In this document: positions 24,644-34,860 of the stretch, in pieces | Numbering within the stretch: the stretch's first letter is position 1 | Layout of the letters: each line of letters starts with the position of its first letter | DNA from: Corynebacterium suedekumii | GTDB lineage: Bacteria; Actinomycetota; Actinomycetes; Mycobacteriales; Mycobacteriaceae | Length of the DNA: 64,000 nucleotides | Reading direction: 5' to 3' | Assembly (NCBI RefSeq): GCF_030252185.1 | Contig: NZ_CP126970.1 | Span: forward strand, 1,736,001-1,800,000 | Translations under genes and position numbers: made by a program | Notes under the pieces: model-generated | The model's database searches: none | What the model was told of the DNA's origin: nothing | The model's input: only the letters and a program-made list of their open reading frames with translations

Positions 24644-25738
24644 ATGTACCGCACCCGACGATCCACCCGCCGCCTGCTCGCCACCACCTGCGTTGCCGTG
24701 GTCGCCTGGGCAGGAGTGACCGCCTGCGGGGAGGCGGGCGATACCGGGAATCTGCCGGAACCCGGCGCGACCAGCTCCGCGCACGACGAAGAGATCGACG
24801 TTGTGGCCACCGACCTGGACTCACCCTGGTCCATTGCCTTCCACGGGGAGACCGCGCTGGTCAGCGAACGGGACAGCGGCCGGATCCTGGAGCTGGGTGT
24901 GGCCGGTGCCAGTAGGGAGGTCGGCGTCGTCGACGCGGCGCAGCCGGGCGGCGAAGGGGGACTGCTCGGCATCGCGGTCCACGAGGGGGATCTCTACTCC
25001 TATGTCACGGCCGCTGACGGGGATCGGATCGAGCGACGGGAGCTGACCGGCGGGCCGGGTGAGCTGGGCCTCGGGGAGGTGGAGACGATCCTCGACGGAA
25101 TTCCCGCCGCCCGGGTCCACAACGGCGGTCGGATCGCGTTCGGCCCGGACGGGAAGCTCTACGCCACCACGGGGGACGCGGGAGACACTTCGACGGCGCA
25201 GGACCGGGACTCGCTGGCGGGCAAGATCCTGCGGCTGGAGCCCGACGGGTCGGTACCGGCGGACAATCCCTTCCCCGACTCACCGATCTACAGCTACGGG
25301 CACCGCAATCCGCAGGGCATCGCGTGGGATGCGGACGGCACGCTCTACGCCACCGAGTTCGGCCAGAACACGTGGGACGAACTCAACGTCATCGAGCCGG
25401 GCGCCAACTACGGCTGGCCCGAGGTGGAGGGCGTGGCCGGGGACGGGCGTTTCGTTGATCCGGTGCAGCAGTTCCGGCCCGCCGACGCCAGCCCGAGCGG
25501 CATGGCGGTGGCCGGGGGTGCGGTCTACATCGCCGGGCTGCGGGGCGAGCGCCTCATCGAGGTCCCGCTGTCCGACGCCAGGGAATCAGACACCGCGACC
25601 GACGGGTACGGTCGTCTGCGGGACGTGATCGTCGCCCCCGACGGCGCGCTGTGGGTCCTGACCAACAACACCGACGGGCGTGGGCGGCCGGGGTCGGAGG
25701 ACGACCGGATCCTCCGGTTCGACCCCCCGGAAGCGTGA
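24644..25738 (+). CDS. PQQ-type glucose/sorbosone dehydrogenase-like lipoprotein
   Basis: 364 residues. A basic N-terminus and hydrophobic segment end in a lipobox-like GVTAC (residues 25-29). A six-bladed beta-propeller follows with the soluble glucose dehydrogenase landmarks LDSPWSIAF, EGGLLGIAV, YSYGHRNPQGIAW, EFGQNTWDELN and GANYGWPEV. Known members oxidise sugars with PQQ; many actinobacterial relatives have no proven substrate. It is transcribed away from the pcm remnant, with the start 57 bases from it. Confidence 0.88.
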   Translation: MYRTRRSTRRLLATTCVAVVAWAGVTACGEAGDTGNLPEPGATSSAHDEEIDVVATDLDSPWSIAFHGETALVSERDSGRILELGVAGASREVGVVDAAQPGGEGGLLGIAVHEGDLYSYVTAADGDRIERRELTGGPGELGLGEVETILDGIPAARVHNGGRIAFGPDGKLYATTGDAGDTSTAQDRDSLAGKILRLEPDGSVPADNPFPDSPIYSYGHRNPQGIAWDADGTLYATEFGQNTWDELNVIEPGANYGWPEVEGVAGDGRFVDPVQQFRPADASPSGMAVAGGAVYIAGLRGERLIEVPLSDARESDTATDGYGRLRDVIVAPDGALWVLTNNTDGRGRPGSEDDRILRFDPPEA

Positions 25739-25797
25739 TCCGGCCCCGGCGTCACCACCGGCGGGACAAATGGTCATCTCTTTAATATGATGAGGGC

Positions 25798-27363
25798 ATG
25801 ATCGAGCTTCTCAGCGGGAACGTCATCCTCACCATCTTCCTGGTGATCGCCCTGGGCACCGCCTTCGGGTCCATCCCCTTCGGCCCCATCCGCTTCGGCG
25901 CGGCCGGCGCGCTGTTCGTCGGCCTCATCGTCGGCGCCTTCGTCGACCTCAATGACCCGATCCTCACCTTCCTCCAGGACCTCGGACTGGGCATCTTCGT
26001 CTACATGGTCGGACTCGAGGCCGGCGAGACCTTCTTCCGGGACCTCAAGGCCCAGCTCGGGATGATGCTCGCCTCCGTCGTCGCCGTGACTGTCGGCGCC
26101 GTCGTCGCCGTGGGCGCAGGTGGGCTCCTGAACATCAGCCGGGAGGTCGCGGTCGGCGTCTTCTCCGGCGCACTGACCTCCACGCCGTCACTGGCGCTGG
26201 CGCAGGAGCAGACCGGATCGGAGATCCCCGCGGTGGGCTACTCCATCGGCTATCCCACCGGCGTGGTCGTGGCCATCCTGCTCGTCGCCGTCACCATCGG
26301 ACGCACCTGGAAGGCGAAGAAGGACCAGGAGAACGAGGACGAGAAGATCCTCCACCCCGTGACCATCGCCGTCGAGGTCGACGAGGTGGACATGGCCCAG
26401 CTCGACGAGAAGTACGGCGACCAGTTCGTCGTCTCCACCCTGCGTCATCACGGACGCGCCCGGGTCGCCGAGGACGAGGTCCCGTTGGAGCGGGGAGACG
26501 TCGTCGGCATCATGGCCACCCGCGCGGTCACGGACGACCTGGTCGCGGCGATCGGCCGGCGGGTCGCGGCTCGCCCGCTGATCGACGAGAAGGTCACCGT
26601 CCAGCACTTCACCGTCTCCAACAAGGACATCGCCGGAAACCAGGTCGGCAACCTCGCCCTGCCGGGGGCCTTCGGCGCCCGGATCACCCGGGTCCGTCGC
26701 GCCGACGAGATCTTCCTGGCCAACGACGACACCTACCTCGCCTACGGCGACATCGTCGAGGTCGTCCTGCCCGCCAAACGCCAGCGGGAGGTCAACAGCT
26801 ACTTCGGCGACTCCATCCAGTCCTTCGCCGAACTGGACTGGATCGCGGTGGCAGGTGGCCTAGCCATCGGATTCCTCTTCGCTCTCATCCAGATTCCGCT
26901 GCCGGGCGGTTCCTCGTTCGCGCTCGGCGCCGCCGCGGGGCCGCTCATCGCGGGACTGATCCTCGGTGCCCTGCAGCGCACCGGTAAGACGGCGTGGCAG
27001 CTGCCCCGGTCGGCGAACTACACGCTGCGGCAGCTGGGCCTGATGATGTTTCTCGCGGCGGTGGGCACGGCTTCCGGCCCGGCGTTCGCCTCCACCGCCT
27101 TCTCCCTCCAGGGGCTCACGGCCATCCTGCTGGCGGTCCTCGTCAGTATCGCCGGCTGCGGCACCTTCCTCCTGCTGGCGGCCCTGCTGGGCAAGTCCGC
27201 CACGCGTGCCAACGGCGGTGTCTCCGGCATGCTCGGTCAGCCCGCGGTCCTGCAGTACGCGCTGGAGAACTCGTCAGACTCGCGCATCATGTCCGGCTAC
27301 ACCGCCACCTTCGCGGTGGCGCTGATCTTCAAGATCGTCATCATCCCCTTCCTCCTGGTGTAG
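25798..27363 (+). CDS. AspT/YidE-family membrane exporter with RCK_C domain
   Basis: 521 residues. Five to six N-terminal helices with the GLGIFVYMVGLEAGETFF motif, a central cytosolic region with two TrkA-C-like parts (about residues 190-330: VSTLRHHGRARV, GDVVGIMATRA), and a second bank of helices with LRQLGLMMFLAAVGTASG and GMLGQPAVLQYA. This duplicated layout is typical of the aspartate:alanine exchanger family, to which the C. glutamicum succinate exporter SucE belongs. The substrate here is not known. Single-gene unit with a TAATATGAT-like -10 just upstream. Confidence 0.85.
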   Translation: MIELLSGNVILTIFLVIALGTAFGSIPFGPIRFGAAGALFVGLIVGAFVDLNDPILTFLQDLGLGIFVYMVGLEAGETFFRDLKAQLGMMLASVVAVTVGAVVAVGAGGLLNISREVAVGVFSGALTSTPSLALAQEQTGSEIPAVGYSIGYPTGVVVAILLVAVTIGRTWKAKKDQENEDEKILHPVTIAVEVDEVDMAQLDEKYGDQFVVSTLRHHGRARVAEDEVPLERGDVVGIMATRAVTDDLVAAIGRRVAARPLIDEKVTVQHFTVSNKDIAGNQVGNLALPGAFGARITRVRRADEIFLANDDTYLAYGDIVEVVLPAKRQREVNSYFGDSIQSFAELDWIAVAGGLAIGFLFALIQIPLPGGSSFALGAAAGPLIAGLILGALQRTGKTAWQLPRSANYTLRQLGLMMFLAAVGTASGPAFASTAFSLQGLTAILLAVLVSIAGCGTFLLLAALLGKSATRANGGVSGMLGQPAVLQYALENSSDSRIMSGYTATFAVALIFKIVIIPFLLV

Positions 27364-27415
27364 GAAGGCGGGAATCGGTGACGGTGTGAGATCAGCAGGT
27401 CAGCAGGTCAGCGGG

Positions 27416-28003
27416 TCAGCGGTTCGAGCCCTCGAGGGAGCCGGTGGTGTCCACGCCGTCCTCGAAGACGACGCACAGCACCTCACGGTCGTCGGCCTCC
27501 CAGGTGTCGGGGGAGGGCTGCATCCAGGAGATGGAGAGCGCGGACTGCTCCCACGGGACGCCGACGAAGCCGGCGAAGGCCTCGACACAGCCGGTCTCGG
27601 CGTCGGTGTCGATGGTGTCCGGCATCTGGCCGTCGGGGCCCTCGGCGATGTCGAAGCCGTGGTAGATCTCGCCGGTGTGCGGCTGGGCGCAGTCGATGAC
27701 GCCGACCTCCTCGATCGACCCCTCGCTGGTCTCGTCGGTGAGGCAGTCGCCGACGTTGAGGTCGAGGGAGTGGACCTGCTCCGGATCCTCGGCGGCGGCG
27801 CTGGTTCCGGAGGCGGCGGACGCCTCGGTCTCGGCGGGGGAGGACTCCGTTGCGGTGGCGGTGTCGGTGGCCTCGACGGTCTCCGTGGCGGTGGCGGTCG
27901 TCTCGGTGTCGGCCGTGTCATCGGAGCCGGAGCAGGCGGCCAGTCCGAGGGGGAGGGTGGCACAGGCGGCGGTGGCGAGGAAGAGTCGAGCAGTCTTGCG
28001 CAT
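27416..28003 (-). CDS. Lipoprotein with septum-formation-like domain
   Basis: 195 residues. Signal peptide with a clear lipobox (LGLAAC at 19-24), a Thr/Ala/Glu-rich linker of about 50 residues, then a domain with LNVGDCLTD, VGVIDCAQPHTGEIYHGF and a later C-V-E-A-F and EVLCVVF. The four spaced cysteines and the DC-x-PH-x-GE motif match the actinobacterial Septum_form/DUF4190-associated domain. Extracellular, anchored to the membrane. Role unknown. Confidence 0.8.
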   Translation of the reverse strand: MRKTARLFLATAACATLPLGLAACSGSDDTADTETTATATETVEATDTATATESSPAETEASAASGTSAAAEDPEQVHSLDLNVGDCLTDETSEGSIEEVGVIDCAQPHTGEIYHGFDIAEGPDGQMPDTIDTDAETGCVEAFAGFVGVPWEQSALSISWMQPSPDTWEADDREVLCVVFEDGVDTTGSLEGSNR

Positions 28004-28260
28004 GGAGATCAGGTCCTATCGTTCGGCTACTTATGTGTGGGAAAGTATAAGCGCATAAATACCTGAGATGCTTGCCAACGGAAGAAAAATTGTGACGGCC
28101 GGCACCTCGTTCCCGTACCGCCGCGCTAACAAAACGCCCGGCAGCACGGACAATAGGGACATGTCCCCACGCCCGTCCGACCCCGCCAAAAAAACTTCGG
28201 TCCCCGTCGCCGCAGCCCCCGTCACCGCCCCCGCCGACGTTGAATCAGCGACTGTGGGGG

Positions 28261-29247
28261 ATGCGACCGCCGTTTCTCGCCCTGTCGGAGCGGGCACGGC
28301 TGGGCCTGCCGACGGTGCTCATCCTCATCATCTTCCCCCTCGCCGGTTGCTACTTCGAGGGCCTGCTCGTCGGCCTGGGCACCTACCCGGTGCTCTTCGG
28401 CGCGATTCCGGACCGGGAGCACCGCGCCAAGGTGATGGCCGCGGTTGGGGTGGGCCTCATCCTGGCAATGAGCGTGGGCATCCTCGTCACCGGGAATCTG
28501 TGGTGGACCCTGGGCGCGTTCCTCGTCGTCGCGGTCGCCGGTGTCGCCCTCGACCAGGCGCTCCCGCTGGGCCCGCCCGGGCCGTACTTCTTCCTCCTCA
28601 TGGTCGGCGGCGGCACCGTCGTCGGCCAGGCGGGCTGGACCGTCATGCAGTCGGCGGGCTGGCTCATCCTCGGCGCGGTCATCGCGTTTCTCGTCGCCGT
28701 CGCCGGCCGGGACAAGGGGACCGGCCCGCCGCCGGGCCGTCCGGTCGACTGGTTGATGTTCTGGCGGGTGAGCATCGGCGCCGTCGTCGTCTACGCCGCC
28801 CTCGACCTGACCGGGGATCCCCACCCGTTCTGGGGTCTGCTCGCCACCGTCCTCGTCCTGTGCTTCCTCGGCGACGGGCTGGTGCTCGGGGTCCGCGCCT
28901 TCCACCGCGTGTTCGGCACCGTGCTGGGCTTTCTCGGTTACTGGCTGTGGACCCTCATCCACCCACCGCAGGAGGTCGACTTCATCGCCATGGGCGTCCT
29001 GTTGTGGATCGTCATGGCCATCACCTCCCGTAACTACGGCTACGGCGTCTTCTTCATCACCATGCTCGCGCTGCTGATGACGCAGGCCCTGGCACCTGAT
29101 GCGCCACCGCTCGACCTGGCGGCAGGGCGGGTCATCACCACCACGGCCGGCGCCGGCATCGCCGTCATTCTCGTGGCCCTGCTGCGCCCGTCCTCCCCGC
29201 GTCCCGACGAGCCCCGCCGCCGTGGCTTCGGCGCGATCTGGTGGTGA
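28261..29247 (+). CDS. FUSC-like multi-pass membrane protein
   Basis: About 328 residues with ten hydrophobic segments in two similar halves (VLILIIFPLAGCYFEGLLVGL; FWGLLATVLVLCFLGDGLVLG) and a repeated RVFGTVLGFLGYWLW-type motif, typical of fusaric-acid-resistance/aromatic-acid exporter (FUSC) proteins. ATG 28261 is used; a TTG at 28240 is in frame and the true start is unclear since neither has a strong site. Its stop overlaps the next gene's start region (GTG 29241, ATG 29250). Confidence 0.75.
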   Translation: MRPPFLALSERARLGLPTVLILIIFPLAGCYFEGLLVGLGTYPVLFGAIPDREHRAKVMAAVGVGLILAMSVGILVTGNLWWTLGAFLVVAVAGVALDQALPLGPPGPYFFLLMVGGGTVVGQAGWTVMQSAGWLILGAVIAFLVAVAGRDKGTGPPPGRPVDWLMFWRVSIGAVVVYAALDLTGDPHPFWGLLATVLVLCFLGDGLVLGVRAFHRVFGTVLGFLGYWLWTLIHPPQEVDFIAMGVLLWIVMAITSRNYGYGVFFITMLALLMTQALAPDAPPLDLAAGRVITTTAGAGIAVILVALLRPSSPRPDEPRRRGFGAIWW

Positions 29248-29249
29248 TC

Positions 29250-29960
29250 ATGGACCACGAGACCTACGACATGGTCGCCGCCCGGACCTTCACCGTCCCG
29301 CTCACCGGCCTGAACGACTACGGCTCCGGCCCCCGCACCTTCGCCACCCGCACCCGGGGTGGTGCCGTGTTCGTCCGCACGGAGATCAACCGGGAGAATT
29401 TCGGCGAACGCATGACCGGCCGCGAGCTGTGCACCCTCGTCCCCGCCGATCACGGTCTGGTCATCGACGGCGCGCTTGTCGACGCCGCCGTGGTCACCAT
29501 CTGGCGCGAGCGCGCCACGGTGGACATCGCCACCGACCGGGCGGCCGCCGCCGCCCGCTACGGCACCGTCCCCGACCGCTATGTTCCCGTGCCTCCGGCG
29601 TCCACGGACCTGGCTTCCCTGCTGTATTCGCTGGCGAAGGAAGGGGTGGAGTTCGCCGGGGTGGTCCGCTTCCTCGGCGACGAGCACCGGGTGTCCGGCG
29701 ATCTCCCACCCGAGCTGGTGGACGCGGCCGTGGCTGAACGGGCACGGCTGATCGCGCCGGCGGTAGGGGCGCCACTGTCCATCCACCTCAGCCCCGGCAA
29801 CGGTACCGGGGACAGCAGCACCAACTTCGACCATGAACCGGCGTGGGACCCGGCCCCGGCGCCGGAGCAGTGGGTCGAGGAACTGGAACGCCACCCCCGG
29901 ACCGAACCCTTCATCGCCGACTGGTGGCTGCTCAGACTACGACAGGCAGGTGCGCTGTGA
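29250..29960 (+). CDS. Hypothetical protein, 236 aa
   Basis: A soluble protein beginning MDHETYDMVAARTF, with LTGLNDYGSGPRTFATRTRG and later WDPAPAPEQWVEELERHPRT (landmarks only). No signal peptide or membrane helix. It overlaps the following gene by four bases (GTGA) and follows the FUSC-like gene closely, so the three are probably co-transcribed. Not recognised. Confidence 0.65.
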   Translation: MDHETYDMVAARTFTVPLTGLNDYGSGPRTFATRTRGGAVFVRTEINRENFGERMTGRELCTLVPADHGLVIDGALVDAAVVTIWRERATVDIATDRAAAAARYGTVPDRYVPVPPASTDLASLLYSLAKEGVEFAGVVRFLGDEHRVSGDLPPELVDAAVAERARLIAPAVGAPLSIHLSPGNGTGDSSTNFDHEPAWDPAPAPEQWVEELERHPRTEPFIADWWLLRLRQAGAL

Positions 29961-30502
29961 GTTCCCCGTCCTACGAGCTCGGAAGCATCGGCAAGAAGCT
30001 GAGGAAGATGACCCTGGAGCAGTTCCGGGAGACCTGTGATCCGGCCGAGATCATCGCGCTGCGCGACCAGACCACCTATGACGACTGCTACGCCGGGCAC
30101 AACGTGGTGCTCAGGACCCTGGGCAACCCGTCGCCGCGGGACCGGGTGGGCATTGTCACCGACCTGCTCGACCACGGCTGGGAAGTCGGGCGCATGGACC
30201 TGTTCATGCTGCTGGAGAACAAGAAGCGGGACGTGCCCGTGGAACTCCCGCTCGTCGAACGCCTCCTCGCCGGCGGCAGCGACCCGAACTACCTCGAACG
30301 CCGGGGGAGCCGTCCCGTCATGCTCCTGCTCCGGGGCTGGGTCAGCGACGAGGAGGCCGCCCCGATTCTCGACGCCATCCTCCGCGACGGGCGCTTCGAG
30401 CCGCACCAGCGCGCCACCGACGGACAGTCCGTGTGGCGCCGGCTGCACCAGAGTCGCCTGAACCGGGCGCAGAGCATCGACGCCATCCGCGCCTACTGTT
30501 AG
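29957..30502 (+). CDS. Hypothetical protein, 181 aa
   Basis: GTG start overlapping the previous stop. Encodes MSSPSYELGSIGKKLRKMTL and an alpha-helical body with ELPLVERLLAGGSDPNYLERRG, which has the flavour of an ankyrin-type helix pair, and DGRFEPHQRATDGQSVWRRL. Soluble. I cannot assign a function; it may act with the 29250-29960 protein. Confidence 0.65.
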   Translation: MSSPSYELGSIGKKLRKMTLEQFRETCDPAEIIALRDQTTYDDCYAGHNVVLRTLGNPSPRDRVGIVTDLLDHGWEVGRMDLFMLLENKKRDVPVELPLVERLLAGGSDPNYLERRGSRPVMLLLRGWVSDEEAAPILDAILRDGRFEPHQRATDGQSVWRRLHQSRLNRAQSIDAIRAYC

Positions 30503-30569
30503 CGCACCGGCCGGCCGATTCCCCGGCTGGGTGACATGCCTGAGAGATCCTTCGACCTGTGAGTCCGGG

Positions 30570-31028
30570 TCAGAACTTCAGGATCAACGTCCCCGGGTCG
30601 AACCCGGACCCTGCGGGCAGGAAACCGTGGCGCTCGTAGAGGTGGCGCGCCGGGTTGCCCTGCTCCACGCTCAGGCTGATGCCGGGGTAGCCACGCTGAC
30701 GGGCGAGTGCGGTGATCTCGGTGAGCAGCTGGCCGCCCAGGCCCATCCCGCGGTGGCCCTCGGCCACCCAGATGCTCAGTTCGGGAACGGATTCCTCGAC
30801 GAAGCCGTAGCCGGGGTCGTCCGCGGAGAAGAAGCGCAGCCACACGACGCCGACGGGGCCGCCGTCCTCGGCGACGAGGCCGACATCGGAGCTGATGTAG
30901 TGGGCGAGTTCCGGTGTCGACAGGACGTCGTCCGGGGTGTAGCGGGGTGCGGCACGGTTGATGTTCTCCAGGGTCGCCTGGGCGAGCAGGTCCTGCTCGT
31001 CGGCGCGGAGCGGTCGCAGGGTGGTCAT
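30570..31028 (-). CDS. GNAT-family N-acetyltransferase
   Basis: 152 residues. Acetyl-CoA binding motif A is visible as WVAEGHRGMGLGGQLLTEI (about 87-105, R/Q-x-x-G-x-G/A pattern), followed by motif B SVEQGNPARHLYERHGF. Substrate unknown. It is transcribed in the same direction as the rhodanese gene 9 bases upstream and probably shares its promoter. Confidence 0.85.
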   Translation of the reverse strand: MTTLRPLRADEQDLLAQATLENINRAAPRYTPDDVLSTPELAHYISSDVGLVAEDGGPVGVVWLRFFSADDPGYGFVEESVPELSIWVAEGHRGMGLGGQLLTEITALARQRGYPGISLSVEQGNPARHLYERHGFLPAGSGFDPGTLILKF

Positions 31029-31037
31029 GAGACCAGC

Positions 31038-31463
31038 CTACGGACGGACATCGACCGGGCCGTGGTGCAGCGGCAGACCGGCAGCCGTCCAGGCGTCGAA
31101 CCCGCCGATGATGTCGGTCGCCCGGTGCAGGCGCATGAGCCGCAGGTTCCAGGCCGCCAGCGAGGAGGAGTAACCGTGCCGGCAGAACAGGATGATCCGC
31201 CGGTCGAGGTCGGTGGCCTCCGGGATGCGGTGGTCGAAGCCGGGGTCGAGCCGCCAGGGCAGGACCGTCAGATCGATGGCGATGGCCCCGGGGACACCCG
31301 CCGCGGACGCGCGGTGGGTGGCGGTGCGGACGTCGATAAGCAGCGCACCCTCGTGATGTTCCGCCCACGCCTGCTCCGGGGTGAGCCGGTCGAGCTGGCC
31401 GCGGACCCGGGTGAGCAGGTCCATGGAACCGGAGGCGGAGAAGGACATCATGGCGGCGAGCAT
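31038..31463 (-). CDS. Rhodanese-like sulfurtransferase
   Basis: A single rhodanese domain of 141 residues: GALLIDVRTATHR, the active-site loop FCRHGYSSSLAAWNL with Cys109 as the likely persulfide carrier, and IIGGFDAWTAAGLP. It starts 55 bases from, and divergent to, the formate dehydrogenase gene. Sulfur or selenium transfer for the Mo-cofactor enzyme or selenium pathway is possible, but only position suggests it. An internal ATG (31451) is an alternative start. Confidence 0.85.
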   Translation of the reverse strand: MLAAMMSFSASGSMDLLTRVRGQLDRLTPEQAWAEHHEGALLIDVRTATHRASAAGVPGAIAIDLTVLPWRLDPGFDHRIPEATDLDRRIILFCRHGYSSSLAAWNLRLMRLHRATDIIGGFDAWTAAGLPLHHGPVDVRP

Positions 31464-31518
31464 ACGCCACGCGGCCAGGGTGGATGTGACGGAGCTGACA
31501 GCTTGCTAGGGTGGGGGC

Positions 31519-34500
31519 ATGTCCAGAATCAGCCCGTTGAACTGGCCGGTGATCCGGCAGTTGAAGGACGGCGACCCCTTCGGCCGCGCCCACAATGTGC
31601 AGTCGAGGAAGAGCGCTGAGCTCAACGCCCGCGTGACCGAGGCCGACCGAGTGGTCAAGAGCGTGTGCCCCTACTGTGCCGTCGGCTGCGGCCAGCTCGT
31701 CTACGTCAAGGACGAGAAGGTCATCCAGATCGAGGGCGACCCGGATTCGCCGATCTCCCGCGGGCGCCTGTGCCCCAAGGGTTCGGCCTCCGAGCAGCTG
31801 GTCAACTCCTCCACCCGGGTCACCGAGGTGCTCTACCGCGCCCCGAAGGCGAAGGAATGGCAGAAGCTCGACCCGGAGCAGGCGATGGACATGATCGCCG
31901 ACCGGTTCATCGAGTCCCGCCGCAACGGCTGGCAGGACACGGACCAGCACGGCCGCCCCGTCAACCGGACGATGGGCATCGCCGGCCTCGGTGGCGCGAC
32001 ACTGGACAATGAGGAGAACTACCTCATCAAAAAGCTGTTCACCGCCGCCGGCGCCATCCAGCTCGAGAACCAGGCGCGCATATGACACTCCGCCACGGTT
32101 CCTAGTCTAGGAACCTCGTTCGGCCGCGGCGGCGCGACCCAGCCACTGCAGGACATGGCGAATGCGGACTGCATCGTCATCCAGGGGTCAAACATGGCCG
32201 AGGCTCACCCGGTGGGATTCCAGTGGGTGATGGAGGCCAAGAAGCGTGGAGCGAAGCTCATCCACGTCGATCCGCGCTACACCCGTACCTCCGCGGTGGC
32301 GGACCGTCACATCGGCATCCGTGCCGGCAGTGACGTCGTGCTGCTCGGTGCGCTCATCAGCTACGTCATCGAGAATGACCTGTGGTTCAAGGACTACGTC
32401 CTGCACTACACCAACGCCTCGACGCTGATCAACGAGGACTTCGAGGACACCGAGGACCTCGACGGCCTGTTCTCCGGCTACGACCCGGAGACCGGGCAGT
32501 ACGACATCGACACCTGGGCCTACCAGCGTGCTGACGACTCCACCGCGCCCGTCGACGGGGAGACCGACAACCAGGAGGAGGAGCACCAGGAGGCCGGCTG
32601 GGCCGAGTCCACCGGCTCCGGTGGCCAGCCGCTGGACACCTGGCAGTTCAAGAAGGACGAGACGCTCCAGGACCCGAACACGGTGTTCCAGATCCTGCGC
32701 CGCCACTACTCCCGCTACACCCCGGAGATGGTGGAGGAGACCTGCGGAATCCCGGTCGAGGACTTCCACTACCTCGCCGAGGCCATCACGCAGAACTCCG
32801 GCCGCGAACGCACCACCTGCTTCGCCTACGCGCTCGGCTGGACCCAGCACACTCTGGGCGCCCAGTTCATCCGCACCTCGGCGATCCTCCAGCTGCTGCT
32901 GGGCAACATGGGTCGGCCCGGCGGCGGCATCATGGCCTTGCGCGGCCACGCGTCCATCCAGGGCAGCACGGACATCCCGACGCTGTTCAACCTGCTGCCG
33001 GGTTACCTGCCCATGCCGACGGTGGAGGAGCAGTCCTTCGACGACTACCTGTGGACGGTGACCAACCCGAATCAGGCCGGTTTCTGGCAGAAGGGCGACA
33101 CCTACGCCGTCAGTCTGCTCAAGGCCTACTTCGGTGAGCACGCCACCGCGGAGAACGACTGGGGCTTCAACTGGATACCCAAGCTCACCGGCGCGCACTC
33201 GACCTACCACACGCTGCAGGCCATGCTGCGGGACCAGGTCGAGGGCTACCTGGTGTTCGGCCAGAACCCGGCCGTCGCCCAGTCCCACGGCCGCCTCCAG
33301 CGCCTCGGCCTGTCCCACCTCAAGTGGTTGGTGGTCCGGGACTTCCAGGTCATGGAGACCGCCACCTTCTGGAAGGACTCCCCGGAGGTGCTCTCCGGTG
33401 AACTCAAGACCGAGGACATCGAGACCGAGGTGTTCTACCTGCCCGCGGCCAACCACGTGGAGAAGTCGGGTACGTTCACCCAGACCCAGCGCATGCTGCA
33501 GTGGCGCTTCCAGGCGAAGAAACCGCCGGGCCAGGCGACCAGCGAGCTCCAGTTCTTCCACGACCTGGGCGTCCGGATCCGGGAGAAGCTCGCCGGTTCC
33601 GATGATCCGCGTGATCTGCCGCTGCTCAACATGACGTGGGACTACCCCGTCGACGAGCACGGTGACCCGGACGCGGAGGCGGTGCTCAAGGAGATCAACG
33701 GCTACCACCTCGCCGGGGAGAGGGCGGGCGAGCTGCTGAGCAACTTCACCGAGATGAAGGCCGACGGCTCCACCTCGGGTGGCTGCTGGATCTACTCCGG
33801 CGTCTACGCGGACGGGGTCAACCACTCCGCGAAGAAGCGCCCGGGCTCCGAGCAGAACGAACTCGCCATGGACTGGGGCTGGGTGTGGCCGGTCAACCGC
33901 CGCCTGCTGTACAACCGCGCCTCCGCCGACCCGGACGGAAAGCCCTGGTCGGAGCGCAAGAAGTACGTGTGGTGGGACGAGTCCCAGGGCAGGTGGGTCG
34001 GCGACGACGTCCCCGACTTCCCCGTGGGGCTGCGCCCGGACCACCGCCCGGACGTCAACGACGTCGGTCCCGCGGCACTGTCCGGCACCGACCCGTTCAT
34101 CATGCAGGCCGACGGCAAGGGCTGGCTGTATGCGCCCAAGGGCATGGTCGACGGTCCGTTGCCCACGCACTACGAGCCGCAGGAGTCGCCGGTGGGCAAC
34201 GCCCTCTACGGGCAGCAGCAGTCCCCGGCCCGCCTGACGTTCCCGGGCGAGGACAACCTGTCGCGCCCGGCACCGGGTGAGTTCGGGTCGGACATCTACC
34301 CGTTCGCCTTCTCCACCTACCGGCTCACCGAGCACTACACCTCGGGCGCGATGACGCGGGCCCTGCCGTACCTGGCGGAGCTGCAGCCGGCGCTGTTCTG
34401 TGAGGTCTCCCCGGAGCTCGCGGAGCTGCGCGGCCTGGAGAACGGCGGCTGGGCGACGATCATCTCCCCGCGTGGCGTCATCGAGGCGCGCGTCCTGGTC

Positions 34501-34860
34501 ACCGAACGCATGCCCGCCATGGTGATCAACGGGCAGGAGTACCACAACATCGGCCTGCCCTTCCACTGGGGCAACGGACCCTACGCGCCGGTCACCGGCG
34601 ACGGCCCGAATGACCTGCTGGGCATCACCCTCGACCCGAACGTGGCCATCCAGGCCTCCAAGGTCGGTGCGTGTGACATCCGGCCGGGCCGACGTCCGGA
34701 GGGTGCGGAACGCGACGATCTGACCAGGCTGTACCAGGTCCGGGCCGGACTCACGTCGGCGTCGGGCAACGAGAAGCTCACCGACCCGGAGGAGCTGGCC
34801 GAACTCGAGGACCTGGACCGGATGAGGAACGCAAGAAAGGAGGACGACCGTGACCGTTAA
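31519..34860 (+). CDS. Selenocysteine-containing formate dehydrogenase, catalytic subunit
   Basis: 1113 residues when TGA at 32083-32085 is read as selenocysteine (U189). An N-terminal [4Fe-4S] motif C50-x2-C53-x3-C57 and C85 (RLCPKG) is followed by ENQARI-U-HSATVPSLGTSFGRGGAT, the FDH-N-type active site, then molybdopterin domains (IQGSNMAEAHPVGF, LLGNMGRPGGGIMALRGH, YLVFGQNPAVAQ) and a C-terminal MGD-binding domain (YHNIGLPFHWG). There is no obvious twin-arginine signal, so the enzyme may be cytosolic or held by its partners. Homology on both sides of the TGA is in the same frame and continuous. It oxidises formate to CO2. First gene of an operon with the Fe-S and NrfD-like subunits; selDCAB follow. 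Confidence 0.95.
32083..32115 (+). promoter_or_regulatory. SECIS-like element: recoded TGA plus hairpin
   Basis: Eleven bases after the TGA, GGTTCCTA (32097-32104) pairs perfectly with TAGGAACC (32108-32115) around a GTC loop. The loop is about 20 bases from the TGA, in the range where SelB binds bacterial SECIS loops. The hairpin is inside the coding frame (ATVPSLGTS). Confidence 0.88.

Noticed and set aside
32083..32085. Formate dehydrogenase as a pseudogene with a premature stop
   Set aside because: The TGA sits exactly at the selenocysteine position of FDH-N, a hairpin follows, and the selenocysteine machinery is encoded nearby.
32188..34566. 792-residue open frame on the minus strand
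   Set aside because: A GC-driven shadow of the formate dehydrogenase gene, Val/Gly/Arg-rich with no domain.
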